Source: Candidatus Endonucleibacter sp. (ex Gigantidas childressi) (GTDB taxonomy: Bacteria; Pseudomonadota; Gammaproteobacteria; Pseudomonadales; Endozoicomonadaceae). From it: a stretch of DNA of 64,000 nt. The notes under the pieces were generated by a model that made no database searches, was not told the origin of the DNA, and worked only from the letters and a program-made list of their open reading frames with translations. The DNA lies in NCBI GenBank assembly GCA_030674875.1, contig JASXSU010000003.1, forward strand, positions 846,076-910,075. Reading direction: 5' to 3'. Positions within the stretch are counted from its first letter, which is position 1. Each line of letters begins with the position of its first letter. Both the position numbers and the translations under genes were made by a program. Positions 41,375 through 48,957 of this stretch are shown piece after piece.

Positions 41375-41701
41375 TTATTTAAGTTTCTGGCCTTTCCCCC
41401 CTAAACAGTCAGGGGATGCTGGTGCTGTTTTTTGTTGTTCTTGCCATTCTTGATCAGTGTAGGTATGCAAAGATAAAGCATGAATAGTGTGGCGAAGTTC
41501 ATGGGCCAAAATGCTGTAAACTAACTTATGGCGTTTCATGAGTGTTTTGTTAGTGAAATCATTAGTGACCAGAGTCACATTAAAGTGAGATTGAGATCCT
41601 GCAGGAACGTTATGTAGATGACTCTCGTTAGTGACCTTGAGATAACTGATGTTTATTGCCGCTGAAAGTTTATCAGTGATGTGCGTCTTTGTAATTAACA
41701 T
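41375..41701 (-). CDS. bolA: BolA-family protein
   Basis: About 108 residues from ATG 41701 (MLITKTHITDKL); a longer frame to 41752 lacks support. The BolA core is clear: VTNESHLHNVPAGSQSHFNVTLVTNDF, then KTLMKRHKLVYSILAHEL and HALSLHTYTDQEW, including the conserved histidine used in Fe-S ligation with monothiol glutaredoxin. It takes part in iron-sulfur trafficking and stress-related envelope regulation. The C-terminal tail after the domain is longer than in E. coli BolA paralogue IbaG. Confidence 0.9.
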   Translation of the reverse strand: MLITKTHITDKLSAAINISYLKVTNESHLHNVPAGSQSHFNVTLVTNDFTNKTLMKRHKLVYSILAHELRHTIHALSLHTYTDQEWQEQQKTAPASPDCLGGKGQKLK

Positions 41702-41779
41702 ATTTTCCCCATGGGTAGTACTGTATTTATGTAATAACTGCAATCGACCCATGTTTTATGCCAGTCGCTTTTGAAGTGG

Positions 41780-41960
41780 CTACTTTGTTGTCAGTGTTCG
41801 CTCACTTATCGCCGCTTAGTGCCCTAAATTCTTTGGGTATATACCCGTCACCATTGAAAGTGTGGGTGGCGATGCCTGATGGATGCAAAGAGTGAGTGAT
41901 AATAGTCAAAAGTATCACGTCTTCATGGTAACTGGTATAGTTGTGAAGGAAATAACGACA
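41780..41960. repeat. Two diverged palindromic repeats back to back
   Basis: The first ends ...CTTTGGGTATATACCCGTCACC, which at once opens the next (CCATTGAAAGTGTGGGTGGCG ... CTTCATGGTAACTGGTATAG). They lie between bolA and the truncated ferredoxin-type gene. Confidence 0.5.
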
Positions 41961-41979
41961 GAGCTGGTAATAGAATTGC

Positions 41980-42525
41980 TTATATGAACTGAAGCATAAC
42001 CTGAGAGCCTTTGTTGGCTTTTTCATGAATCCACGTGCTGAAGTTATCTCCGGCCATTCTTTCCACCATTATACTTAGTTTTTGTCCGCATTTATCAATA
42101 CGCTCTATCGTACATTGTTTGCTGAGAGCCTTATTTATAACCAACGTTAGAGCTGATTGAGGGCTTTTAGTAGGAGCTTGTACAGGAAAGCGAAGGTGTA
42201 ACTCAATAGTAATACAGGTTGTGGTTGTGGCTGTAGTTGAAATAATGGTGGCCGGTGTTTCATTTCTTTTTATTAAGTTAACGTGCAGGTTGCTGTCGAT
42301 TCTGCTTTGGCAGGCAAGAATATAGCGATTTTGTATCTGTTTCTGGCTCAGTAACGTCTGACTTCCTTTTGGGGGATTTCCATGTTCAAGTCTAAGTAGG
42401 CAGGAATGACAAACACCAGCCTTGCATGAATGTGGCGCTCTAGCACCATGCCTAAGTAATTCGTCAAGGAGGGTTTCTCCTGTCTTCAATAAATATAAAC
42501 GGCCAGAAAACTTGATTTCATGCAT
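41980..42525 (-). CDS. [2Fe-2S] ferredoxin / FNR-type protein, truncated
   Basis: About 181 residues from ATG 42525 (MHEIKFSGRLYLL). The N-terminal plant-type [2Fe-2S] domain has C-x4-C-x2-C in HSCKAGVCHSCLL and the fourth Cys in YILACQS. It then continues into the start of a ferredoxin-reductase beta-barrel (RMAGDNFSTWIHEKANKGSQVML) and stops. Relatives carry a full FAD and NAD(P)H domain, so about half the protein is missing. The gene start abuts an IS5-B end only 6 bases upstream, so native promoter and leader are also lost. It is probably a pseudogene. Confidence 0.7.
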   Translation of the reverse strand: MHEIKFSGRLYLLKTGETLLDELLRHGARAPHSCKAGVCHSCLLRLEHGNPPKGSQTLLSQKQIQNRYILACQSRIDSNLHVNLIKRNETPATIISTTATTTTCITIELHLRFPVQAPTKSPQSALTLVINKALSKQCTIERIDKCGQKLSIMVERMAGDNFSTWIHEKANKGSQVMLQFI

Positions 42526-42530
42526 ATTAT

Positions 42531-43003
42531 GAGACCTCAGTATAACCAATGACTTTGGTCACGGTAATTGAACTTTCCAAGTTTTGTCAGCCATTACGAA
42601 GATTTCTAAGGCTTTGAACATCAAATCATTTGTTTTATACACTGATTTTAGTGCTTCGGACTGATTTTTAACGTACCTATCCTGTATAACATGGTTTTGA
42701 CACACCATAGAGCACCAAAAACTTAGTACCTTTACGAGTGTTCGCAGCAATAGCGGCCAGCCCATAAATTGTAGCATTTTTGGCAAGGCCCATGAGCCGA
42801 GTTCTGGCAAGTCCGTAGTGTCTTTTATAGGTGGCAAAAGGACGCTCACCACCAGCCCATGTTACGGCTATTTCTTTGTTACGAGTTCTATCTTCTTTCG
42901 ATAGAGGCTTTCCTCTGTAGCCCTTACGTTGAACATGATCTTTAATACCTAGCTGCGCTAATTTCTCTCGGGTCTGCTCAGGCTGTAAGCGGAATCCGCA
43001 TAC
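42531..43003 (-). mobile_element. IS5-family element B, right-half fragment
   Basis: It starts with GAGACCTCAG at 42531 and carries the transposase C-terminus (42559-42852 in a shifted frame; RKGYRGKPLSKEDRTRNKEIAVTW... in the true frame). It stops near 43003 within SAYSLSEQTREKL. The left half is absent. Confidence 0.78.
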
Positions 43004-43016
43004 ACCTAATATACGT

Positions 43017-43349
43017 ATGATTTTATTGGTAGTAGCACTACTATCGTCTCAGCTTGCCAGTGCTTGGCCTGAGAGATTTGAAAATTATTTCAACATCGAT
43101 AATAATGGGGAAATCCTACAAATTAGTGTAAATAAAGATAAATCATTTGATGATGATACACCTGATTGGGTACAAGAACTATTCACGTGTATAACAGCCA
43201 ATGGTCGATGGACGAAAACCGTCCCCGACTCCAATCATTTTATAATCAGAAATACTCAAGGTAAAGATGATTTAACAGTGTTGTTTACTTTACCACTTGA
43301 GCTTAGACAACTCTATATCTCAAAACCTGAAGTAAACGATGGCGAATAG
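43017..43349 (+). CDS. Small exported protein of unknown family
   Basis: A 110-residue protein whose first 17 residues (ILLVVALLSSQLASAWP) look like a signal peptide, followed by an acidic domain with one Cys. I recognise no family. The ATG is only 14 bases after the broken edge of an IS5-B fragment and lacks a ribosome binding site, so the frame may be the rest of a longer gene. Confidence 0.4.
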   Translation: MILLVVALLSSQLASAWPERFENYFNIDNNGEILQISVNKDKSFDDDTPDWVQELFTCITANGRWTKTVPDSNHFIIRNTQGKDDLTVLFTLPLELRQLYISKPEVNDGE

Positions 43350-43429
43350 CATTTTGCCTCTTTAGGAGTTGATATCACTGCTTACTTTAATGAGAGATTA
43401 CTGATATATAGCGTAAATATCTTTAATAA

Positions 43430-43568
43430 GAGATCTTTGCACGATTGTTATTTTGCCAGCTGGCTTCTTTAAAAACGTACTAAATCTATCATTTACAAAC
43501 ATAAATCATCTATTTTAGTGTGTATTTTCCTCACCGACTAACAAAATTACGGCTCGTGCAAAGGTCTC
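43430..43568. repeat. 139-bp miniature element, copy 3
   Basis: Ends GAGATCTTTGCAC and GTGCAAAGGTCTC with the common core. The flanks AATAA and ACACC do not match, so one side has been rearranged or changed since insertion. Confidence 0.78.
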
Positions 43569-43747
43569 ACACCATAAATTTAAATTTGGCTTTTAAGGCG
43601 TGGGTAAAAAATAAACGTACTTGTTCAGAGATTCCTTAACGGGCTATAAATAGCACTCATCGGTGTAAAACAGTGTGCTCGCAGTTATTGTTGCAGTTAT
43701 CAAGGGTTCTATCGTTATCTGTTTCACATTTTAAAGCATGCGGATAA

Positions 43748-43936
43748 CTACTTAGCACCACGTTGGATCATGCCAAATACAGGTGGTTTTTCTTTTGTCA
43801 GAGTTCCGCTATCACGCGCACTTTTCAGTTGGTTTTGTCGCCCCGCGCGGCCTTCTTTTTTAACAGATTCAGGATGCCCTTTATGACCTGCGACAATGTA
43901 GACTTCATCACGCTCGACCTCACCATCCAATACCAC
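43748..43936 (-). pseudogene. IS1595-family (ISXO2-like) transposase fragment
   Basis: The frame GEVERDEVYIVAGHKGHPESVKKEGRAG...KEKPPVFGMIQRGAK matches the first DDE segment of ISXO2-type transposases (EVDETYVGGKxxx...VFGMVERGG). Neither the N-terminal zinc ribbon nor the rest of the DDE domain is present. Confidence 0.65.
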
Positions 43937-43953
43937 TTCCTAGGTCTTGCTGC

Positions 43954-44340
43954 ATGATTGCTTCCAATAATAGAAATATCACAATTCAGTTAGTAACAAA
44001 TATAGTTATTCCCCTAGCAACACTTATCGCGGTTATAATAAATCATCTCGCTTTCAAGAGTCAGAGAGGTGGCCCACGATGTGAGATTAATAAAGAAATA
44101 CTCATGAATTTAAATACCACCCTGTCTAACCTAATATCACAAATACGTCAACTTAAGGATAACGGATTTAATAAAATGCAAGGAATTCCAGAAAAGCACA
44201 AGATCATTTTTGCTAACTCAGCATACCAACAATTCAATAGATTTATTGATCATACTACTGAAATTTATAAACCTGTTATTAACAAACAAATACTGAATGT
44301 CATTCCACTTACAAAGAACCATTTCGGATATAGATCGTGA
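43954..44340 (+). CDS. Hypothetical protein with one N-terminal membrane segment
   Basis: A 128-residue protein. Residues about 10-32 (LVTNIVIPLATLIAVIINHLAF) form a membrane anchor, followed by a Lys/Asn-rich helical region. The frame may be broken at its end: an adjacent frame continues for about 70 bases in similar AT-rich style to 44425. I know no family. Confidence 0.4.
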   Translation: MIASNNRNITIQLVTNIVIPLATLIAVIINHLAFKSQRGGPRCEINKEILMNLNTTLSNLISQIRQLKDNGFNKMQGIPEKHKIIFANSAYQQFNRFIDHTTEIYKPVINKQILNVIPLTKNHFGYRS

Positions 44341-44542
44341 TATTAATATCGGATCAATAGATTCATTTCAGACATATGATTTAGAATTTGGCGCACAAAG
44401 AAAACTACAAAAAACGCTTAGTAAATAAATTAAAATGTACGCCTGCATAAAAGCGTATAACTGCAACCGGCAACTACCTTCCAGCATCAGCAAAAATAGT
44501 AGCTGCGCGGTCACTTATATAACGTTCAGAAGTCCTGCTGCT

Positions 44543-46021
44543 TTAGAGGATTGTACATGCACCACTTTTCTTTTGTATGGAGTTAATGGGTGGTGATTTT
44601 TTGCTTATCAACATCCAGATTTGTGCGGTAGAATCAGTGCAGGCTGTCAGCACATGCTCATTATCAGGGCTGAACATTACAGTAGAGCATACACCACCAT
44701 GAGAAACACTAGCTTGCTCTATCCACTGACCACGGTCATCCTTCACACAAATTTTTGTCGTGTTATCTTCACCGGATGTCACTACACGCTGACTATCTGG
44801 ACTGAAACTTGCTGAATGGACACAACCTTCATGGGAAATAGAAAATGTCTCCGCCCAGCTGCCACTGTTATCCAGGCCCAAAATTTTTGCCGTGTTATCT
44901 TCACTGGCTGTCACTACACGCTGGCTATCGCGGCTGAATATTGCTGTATTAATCGCATCCCTATGTACAATACTTCCTTTCGCCTCCCAGGTGCCGGCGT
45001 CATCCCGACCCAAAAATTGTACCATGTGCTCAGAACCGTTGATTACCAGCAGCACATGCCGGCTATCGAAACTGAACATTACTGAAGTAATTTCATCACT
45101 TTGGGCAATACACCCTTTCTCGGTCCAGGTGCCATCACCATTCTGCTCCCAGACTTTTACCTTCTCCTCATTGACTGTCAGCACATACAGCGTATCAGAG
45201 CTGAACTCTATTTGAGAATACTTATCCGTACCGAAAAGATTCGTTGTTTCACTCCAGTTGCCACTGTTATCCTGCGATAAGATTTTTACCTGATCATCAT
45301 TGTCGAGATCCTGTGTCACCACATACCGAGAATCGGGGCTGATTTTTATTGAAGTGAGGATGGCTTGATGTGCAAATGTTATTTTCTCCACCCATTTGCC
45401 ATTCTCATCCTTCGCACAGATCTTTACATTGCCAGTATCATCGGCTGCCACCACATACTTACTATTAGGGCTGAACTGTGCTTTATTGACGCAATCTTCA
45501 TAAGAAATAACCCCCTTCTCGCTCCAGTTGGCGCTTTCATCCATCCCCCATATTTGTGCCTTGCAATCATCACTGGTTGTTACTACATACTGACCATCAG
45601 GGCTGAACACTGCTGAAGAGATCTCTCCTTCATGGTTAACAGTCGCTTTCTCCATCCAGTTACCACTTTCATCCATCCCCCAGATTTTTGCCGTGTTATC
45701 CTTACTGGCTGTCACCACATGCCGACCGTCAGTGCTAATCACTGCTGAAGTGATCGTTTCCTCATGGGGAATAGTCGCTTTCTCCGTCCAGATACCATTG
45801 TCATCCTGCCCCCATATTTTTGCTTGTAAACCGACGGCACTAGCGGTAAGCACATGCTTACCATCGAAGCTAAAATCTGCATAATTGACGCTGTACTGAT
45901 GGTTAATATGTCCTTTCTGTACCAGGTCGAAAGATTGAGCGCTTGCAGCAGAGGTATGAGAGACAGAAAAAGCAGCTGTAAGCACAGCTACAATAACTGA
46001 TTTAGTGCAAAATCGTATCAT
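44543..46021 (-). CDS. Exported WD40-repeat protein ending in a CaaX-like CTIL
   Basis: A 492-residue protein with signal peptide (residues 1-28, ...SHTSAASAQ) followed by about nine WD40-type blades of 45-50 residues. Each carries a S(P/x)D(S/G)xxVVTAS...AKIWGxDxxGxW pattern. Such WD40 arrays form beta-propeller scaffolds and are typically eukaryotic. The final residues are KKSGACTIL, so the chain ends in C-T-I-L, a sequence that fits the CaaX prenylation motif (X=Leu favours geranylgeranylation). Secretion and host lipidation are inference. It stands alone. Near-identical repeat units suggest recent internal duplication. Confidence 0.8.
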   Translation of the reverse strand: MIRFCTKSVIVAVLTAAFSVSHTSAASAQSFDLVQKGHINHQYSVNYADFSFDGKHVLTASAVGLQAKIWGQDDNGIWTEKATIPHEETITSAVISTDGRHVVTASKDNTAKIWGMDESGNWMEKATVNHEGEISSAVFSPDGQYVVTTSDDCKAQIWGMDESANWSEKGVISYEDCVNKAQFSPNSKYVVAADDTGNVKICAKDENGKWVEKITFAHQAILTSIKISPDSRYVVTQDLDNDDQVKILSQDNSGNWSETTNLFGTDKYSQIEFSSDTLYVLTVNEEKVKVWEQNGDGTWTEKGCIAQSDEITSVMFSFDSRHVLLVINGSEHMVQFLGRDDAGTWEAKGSIVHRDAINTAIFSRDSQRVVTASEDNTAKILGLDNSGSWAETFSISHEGCVHSASFSPDSQRVVTSGEDNTTKICVKDDRGQWIEQASVSHGGVCSTVMFSPDNEHVLTACTDSTAQIWMLISKKSPPINSIQKKSGACTIL

Positions 46022-46050
46022 GTATACATCCTAAACTGTTTATGTAGAAT

Positions 46051-46172
46051 TATACCCATCGCCTTTCAAGCTACTAAAGTGTTATTATTGGCTGCGCTCG
46101 CTCAATCAGTTCACTACTGCTTCGTAGGCTAACGCCTCCAATAATGTAGTAAGTTAAAGGCGATTGGTACAG
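46051..46172. repeat. Diverged copy of the palindromic element
   Basis: It opens TATACCCATCGCCTTTCAAGC and closes TTAAAGGCGATTGGTAC, with the TGGCTGCGCTCGCTCA core. It lies upstream of the WD40 gene and so may contribute to its promoter region. Confidence 0.6.
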
Positions 46173-46215
46173 ATGTGTGTTTTCGTTCAAAACTCTCGCA
46201 GAAATAACATCGGCA

Positions 46216-46245
46216 AGAATCGAAGTCGAAGTCGAAGTCGAAGTA
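46216..46245. repeat. TCGAAG hexamer tandem repeat
   Basis: About four consecutive TCGAAG units in non-coding DNA. A T-rich tract with long T runs follows at 46355-46410. No gene is apparent in 46173-46606. Confidence 0.75.
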
Positions 46246-46606
46246 TAGACTATAATCACAATCACATAGAGATATTTGAATCCAGCAGCAGATAGTCCGC
46301 TATGAGAGCACTTTTTGTTTAGACATTAATGCTAGCTTTTACATGGTTGAGCATTTTTTTTGTTTTGTTTTTTTTGTGTTTTTTTTTGTTTTATTTTGTT
46401 TTGTTTTGTCTGGGCGGAGGTGCGATGATCTTTTCATTATCAACAACTAAGTGTTTATCGTATGGCCATAAGTGGCTGTCACCGATTGTCAAAATAATCC
46501 ATTATCTTGTTGGTTTTTTGTAAAGGTAGAATTTTTTTGATCTTTGGTTTTCTATTGTAAATAAAATTTAACTACGAAGCCATATGTGAAGTGTGGTGAC
46601 TATTAT

Positions 46607-46900
46607 CTATGTACGGGACAAAAAACCTGAAGACCTTGATTTTCAAAGTATAATTTAGCAAGACGTGACTCTCAGACAAGGTAACCGGCACGGTCTTTTA
46701 CCCCAGAATAGGTTATGGTTGTTGAGCATGAAAGACGCCAGTTCATTGGCTAAGAAGCTTAAGGCTTATCTACCCTTGCATTAAGCTAGGATCACCTTCA
46801 TTGCACAGTTTGTAACGGCCTTATTGCTAGCCGTTCTACTAACTTGTACCGTGTAGCCGAAGAGTTTCAGACGAAGGCAGACAGCGAGTCCTGTTATCAC
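46607..46900 (+). mobile_element. IS4-family element, left-end fragment, copy 3
   Basis: It begins CTATGTACGGGACAAAAAACC and follows the IS4 leader and N-terminus (LSMKDASSLAKKLKAYLPLH...ARITFIAQFVTALL) to about 46900, where similarity stops. It forms the left border of the cassette-bearing island, in inverted orientation to the fragment at 51920-52155. Confidence 0.75.
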
Positions 46901-46948
46901 ATATAAAATGCCGCTATCAACTGTACTACGAAAGCACCAGAACCAGCG

Positions 46949-47224
46949 ATGGTAGTAGATGGCACCTCATACTTGCCGATGGGACTGCTACTGACCGGAG
47001 CCACAGTTACTTCCATCGGTGCGGCCTGTTTTGCTTGCTCTCTTTATAAGGGATTTCAAGAAGGTAAACGTGGCAGATCTCTCGCTTTGCATCCCTTCAC
47101 ATCTTTTGGAAGATTGTTGACTAATCGTTATCGCCAGTGTGTCTCCGGTTTTTCTCCGGTGAGTACAACGTCGAAAGAAGACAATATGAATCTTATGGAC
47201 AATATGATGACAACATCATTATAG
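46949..47224 (+). CDS. Hypothetical membrane protein fragment
   Basis: A 91-residue frame with one hydrophobic segment (LPMGLLLTGATVTSIGAACFACSLY) followed by a basic tail, like the C-terminal anchor of a larger surface protein. The frame is open some 45 bases upstream without a start. I recognise no family. It may be the remnant of a gene cut by the IS4 fragment. Confidence 0.35.
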   Translation: MVVDGTSYLPMGLLLTGATVTSIGAACFACSLYKGFQEGKRGRSLALHPFTSFGRLLTNRYRQCVSGFSPVSTTSKEDNMNLMDNMMTTSL

Positions 47225-47276
47225 GGAATCTCTATTAATGGTAAGGTAGGATTATTTATGGTGTATCGGTAAAGAG

Positions 47277-47302
47277 TAAAAAAGGGTAGCGTCCCCTTTT
47301 TC
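47277..47302 (+). terminator. Possible Rho-independent terminator
   Basis: AAAAAGGG, a short loop, then CCCCTTTTT forms an 8-bp stem ending in T residues about 55 bases after the preceding frame. A- and T-runs on the two arms would let it act in both directions. Confidence 0.4.
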
Positions 47303-47419
47303 GGGCTCCTTTTTCGGACTATAAATCAGGATCATCTAGACCACCATGTATTGGTTGATCGTTGTGGTATTTACCCATTTATTATACTTCCATACTATTT
47401 ATTGAGGCACAATTTAGAT

Positions 47420-47516
47420 TGCTAACGCCGCAACAAGCGGACTAAAATGGTGAGTTATAATGTGTAGCGAAGCGAAACTTAACCCACCATTTTAGTCCGC
47501 TTAATTGCCTTGTTAC
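47420..47516 (-). other. Integron attC recombination site 1
   Basis: Read on the minus strand it starts GTAACAAGGCAATTAAGCGGAC and ends GTCCGCTTGTTGCGGCGTTAGC. The arms AAGCGGACTAAAATGGTG and CACCATTTTAGTCCGCTT pair almost perfectly around a central loop. This is the R''-L''...L'-R' layout of attC sites, about 97 bp. The TAA of TAACAAG is also the stop codon of the gene ending at 47513, as in typical cassettes. The attC base is recombined single-stranded by IntI; no intI is in the window. Confidence 0.85.
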
Positions 47517-48064
47517 TCCTTTATCCGCTTAATTAACGAACTCAAGTGTTGATAATTATGTTGTTTTGCAATATTACTCAATTCACCAACAACTTTATCG
47601 GATAGTTCACTTTTTCTACTATCAAAAGTTTCATTAGCCTCATATGATTGCCCAGGCGTAGTACCTACATAGTCTCCAACTCGATTGAGGTTATATGCTA
47701 TCGTTTCTAATAGTGCAGGAGGAATATGCTCTAGTTCTAGTGTATTTAGCATATCTAATTGAACAATTAAGTTTTGGTTGTAAGCGTCAAATGCACCATT
47801 AGGCTCTGCTCTTTTCCAAAGAGCGTCAAAAACGGCACTTAAAAACGATATAAAGCTAGAGATCACCGGTGAAGTGAATTTGGCTAATGTTTTCAATATA
47901 TCCAAACGAAACTTTTCATCATCAATAAATTCATCAATTACAGTGTCAGTACTCTTTTCTAACATCTTAATTATTTCATCGCGAGATTTATTATCCTGAA
48001 TGATTTTATCTGAATAATTCTTATTTTCTTTGGAAAATTCTTCAAAAAATTCATCAAGATCATT
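47513..48064 (-). pseudogene. Gene-cassette ORF, 5' end lost
   Basis: An open frame of 183 codons encodes an acidic, helical protein (NDLDEFFEEFSKENKNYSDK... to SLIKRIKE). An in-frame TAG lies immediately upstream, and the first ATG only appears at 47965 (MLEKSTDTV). The residues before that ATG look like genuine protein, so the true start was removed where the REP-like DNA begins at 48065. I recognise no family. It is the cassette attached to attC site 1. Confidence 0.55.
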
Positions 48065-48071
48065 CTAAAAT

Positions 48072-48182
48072 TATGCATTCCCACGCTCATGCGTGGGAAT
48101 GCATATCTATAGTTTCCATTGCTCACACGCCTCCAGCAACCGTCTTGCTGTGTATGCATTCCCACGCTGGAGCGTTGGAACG
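48072..48182. repeat. REP-like hairpins (CATTCCCACGCT type)
   Basis: GCATTCCCACGC-TCAT-GCGTGGGAATGC is a perfect 12-bp stem (about 48074-48101). A second unit, GCATTCCCACGCTGGAGCGTTGGAACGAG, follows at about 48155-48182. Such units are scattered in gammaproteobacterial genomes and are moved by RAYT transposases; none is present here. Confidence 0.75.
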
Positions 48183-48189
48183 AGAAAAA

Positions 48190-48357
48190 AACCCCTGGAA
48201 TTAATCAGGCATTAAACAATGCTTATTTAAAACAACAAGGGTTAGTATCGCTGCGCGATGGATGGATAAATCTTCATCATACTTAATGAAACGCCCTGTG
48301 CGGATCCGCACAGGGCGTTGTGGGGGCTGAGGGTTAGAGGCCCTTGGCTACCCGATT
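48190..48357 (+). mobile_element. Group IIC-attC intron, 3' remnant
   Basis: The plus strand reads INQALNNAYLKQQGLVSLRDGW...HHT and a stop (48284), like the end of a group II intron maturase. A domain V-like hairpin follows (GCCCTGTGCGGATCCGCACAGGGC), then GTTGTGGGGGCTGAGGGTTAG...GGCTACCCGATT. The intron end joins ATACGAATG, so the restored junction would be TTGTT|ATACG, the bottom strand of an attC start. That is the known target and opposite orientation of class C-attC introns. The 5' part and the reverse transcriptase body are gone. Confidence 0.7.
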
Positions 48358-48367
48358 ATACGAATGT

Positions 48368-48787
48368 TTATGCTGCCTCAGTTTCAACATAGTCTGCACT
48401 TTCAATTTCTCGTTTTACTCTCATTGGATCTGTAATCCATCTTATGGTCACATCGCTAGCTCCTCTACCGGTAATAATTATTGTGCCGTAACCTAAAATG
48501 CGGCCTAAAATACCTTGTTTAATAATTATTGATTCAATTGCAGATAGCTTCATTTCATATGTTTTTCTAGAAATAATACCGTGTTTATAAATTACACGTT
48601 TGTTTGTTACGCCTTGTTCGGTATTGCGCCAACCTAACCAAATTAAGATAGCTGGAATAAGCCAAACTCCCATCGTGAAAACAGCTAAAATAAAATGCAC
48701 TACAATAGCAACCTTGACCATCCAATGATGTGGAAAAGTTTGATAGATGCGCTCGCCTTTTGATAATGATTCTTCTATATATGACAT
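48368..48787 (-). CDS. bPH2 (DUF304) membrane protein, gene cassette
   Basis: A 139-residue protein. Two closely spaced membrane helices (about residues 23-52) are followed by a bacterial PH domain: TNKRVIYKHGIISRKTYEMKLSAIESIIIKQGILGRILGYGTIIITGRG is the typical bPH2 core. A GGAGGGAACC ribosome binding site precedes the ATG. The start lies about 33 bases after attC site 2, and the stop is followed at once by the intron junction that marks its own attC, so it is a complete cassette. The function of bPH2 proteins is generally unknown (envelope or stress related). Confidence 0.85.
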   Translation of the reverse strand: MSYIEESLSKGERIYQTFPHHWMVKVAIVVHFILAVFTMGVWLIPAILIWLGWRNTEQGVTNKRVIYKHGIISRKTYEMKLSAIESIIIKQGILGRILGYGTIIITGRGASDVTIRWITDPMRVKREIESADYVETEAA

Positions 48788-48819
48788 GGTTCCCTCCTTC
48801 GGGCTTAGTTAGTAAGTCG

Positions 48820-48947
48820 AATAACGCCCCATTAAGAGGCTTTTTGGACAGATAGAGATGAGGGTGACTCTACGATAAACTTCTAGAATTCACTAAACTC
48901 AAATCAACCGCTGAGTAAAAAAGTCCCTCTTGAATTTACTTGTTATG
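48820..48947 (-). other. Integron attC recombination site 2 (VCR-like length)
   Basis: On the minus strand it starts CATAACAAGTAAATTCAAGAGGGACTTTTT and ends GTCCAAAAAGCCTCTTAATGGGGCGTTATTC. The arms CAAGAGG(G)AC and GTCC...CCTCTTA pair, with a long central segment, about 128 bp in total, similar in size to Vibrio repeats. It follows the stop of the gene ending at 48958 by about 10 bases. Confidence 0.82.
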
Positions 48948-48957
48948 TGATGGGAGA

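Noticed and set aside
44543-46021. Plus-strand ORFs opposite the WD40 gene
   Set aside because: They are antisense shadows of the repetitive WD40 coding sequence.
46329-46523. Hydrophobic small ORF (MLAFTWLSIFFVLFFLCFFLFYF...)
   Set aside because: The hydrophobicity comes from T-homopolymer runs; there is no ribosome binding site or family.
47971-48165. 64-residue minus-strand frame in the cassette region
   Set aside because: It is a frame-shifted reading of the REP hairpins and of the truncated cassette gene; the adjacent frame has the protein-like sequence.
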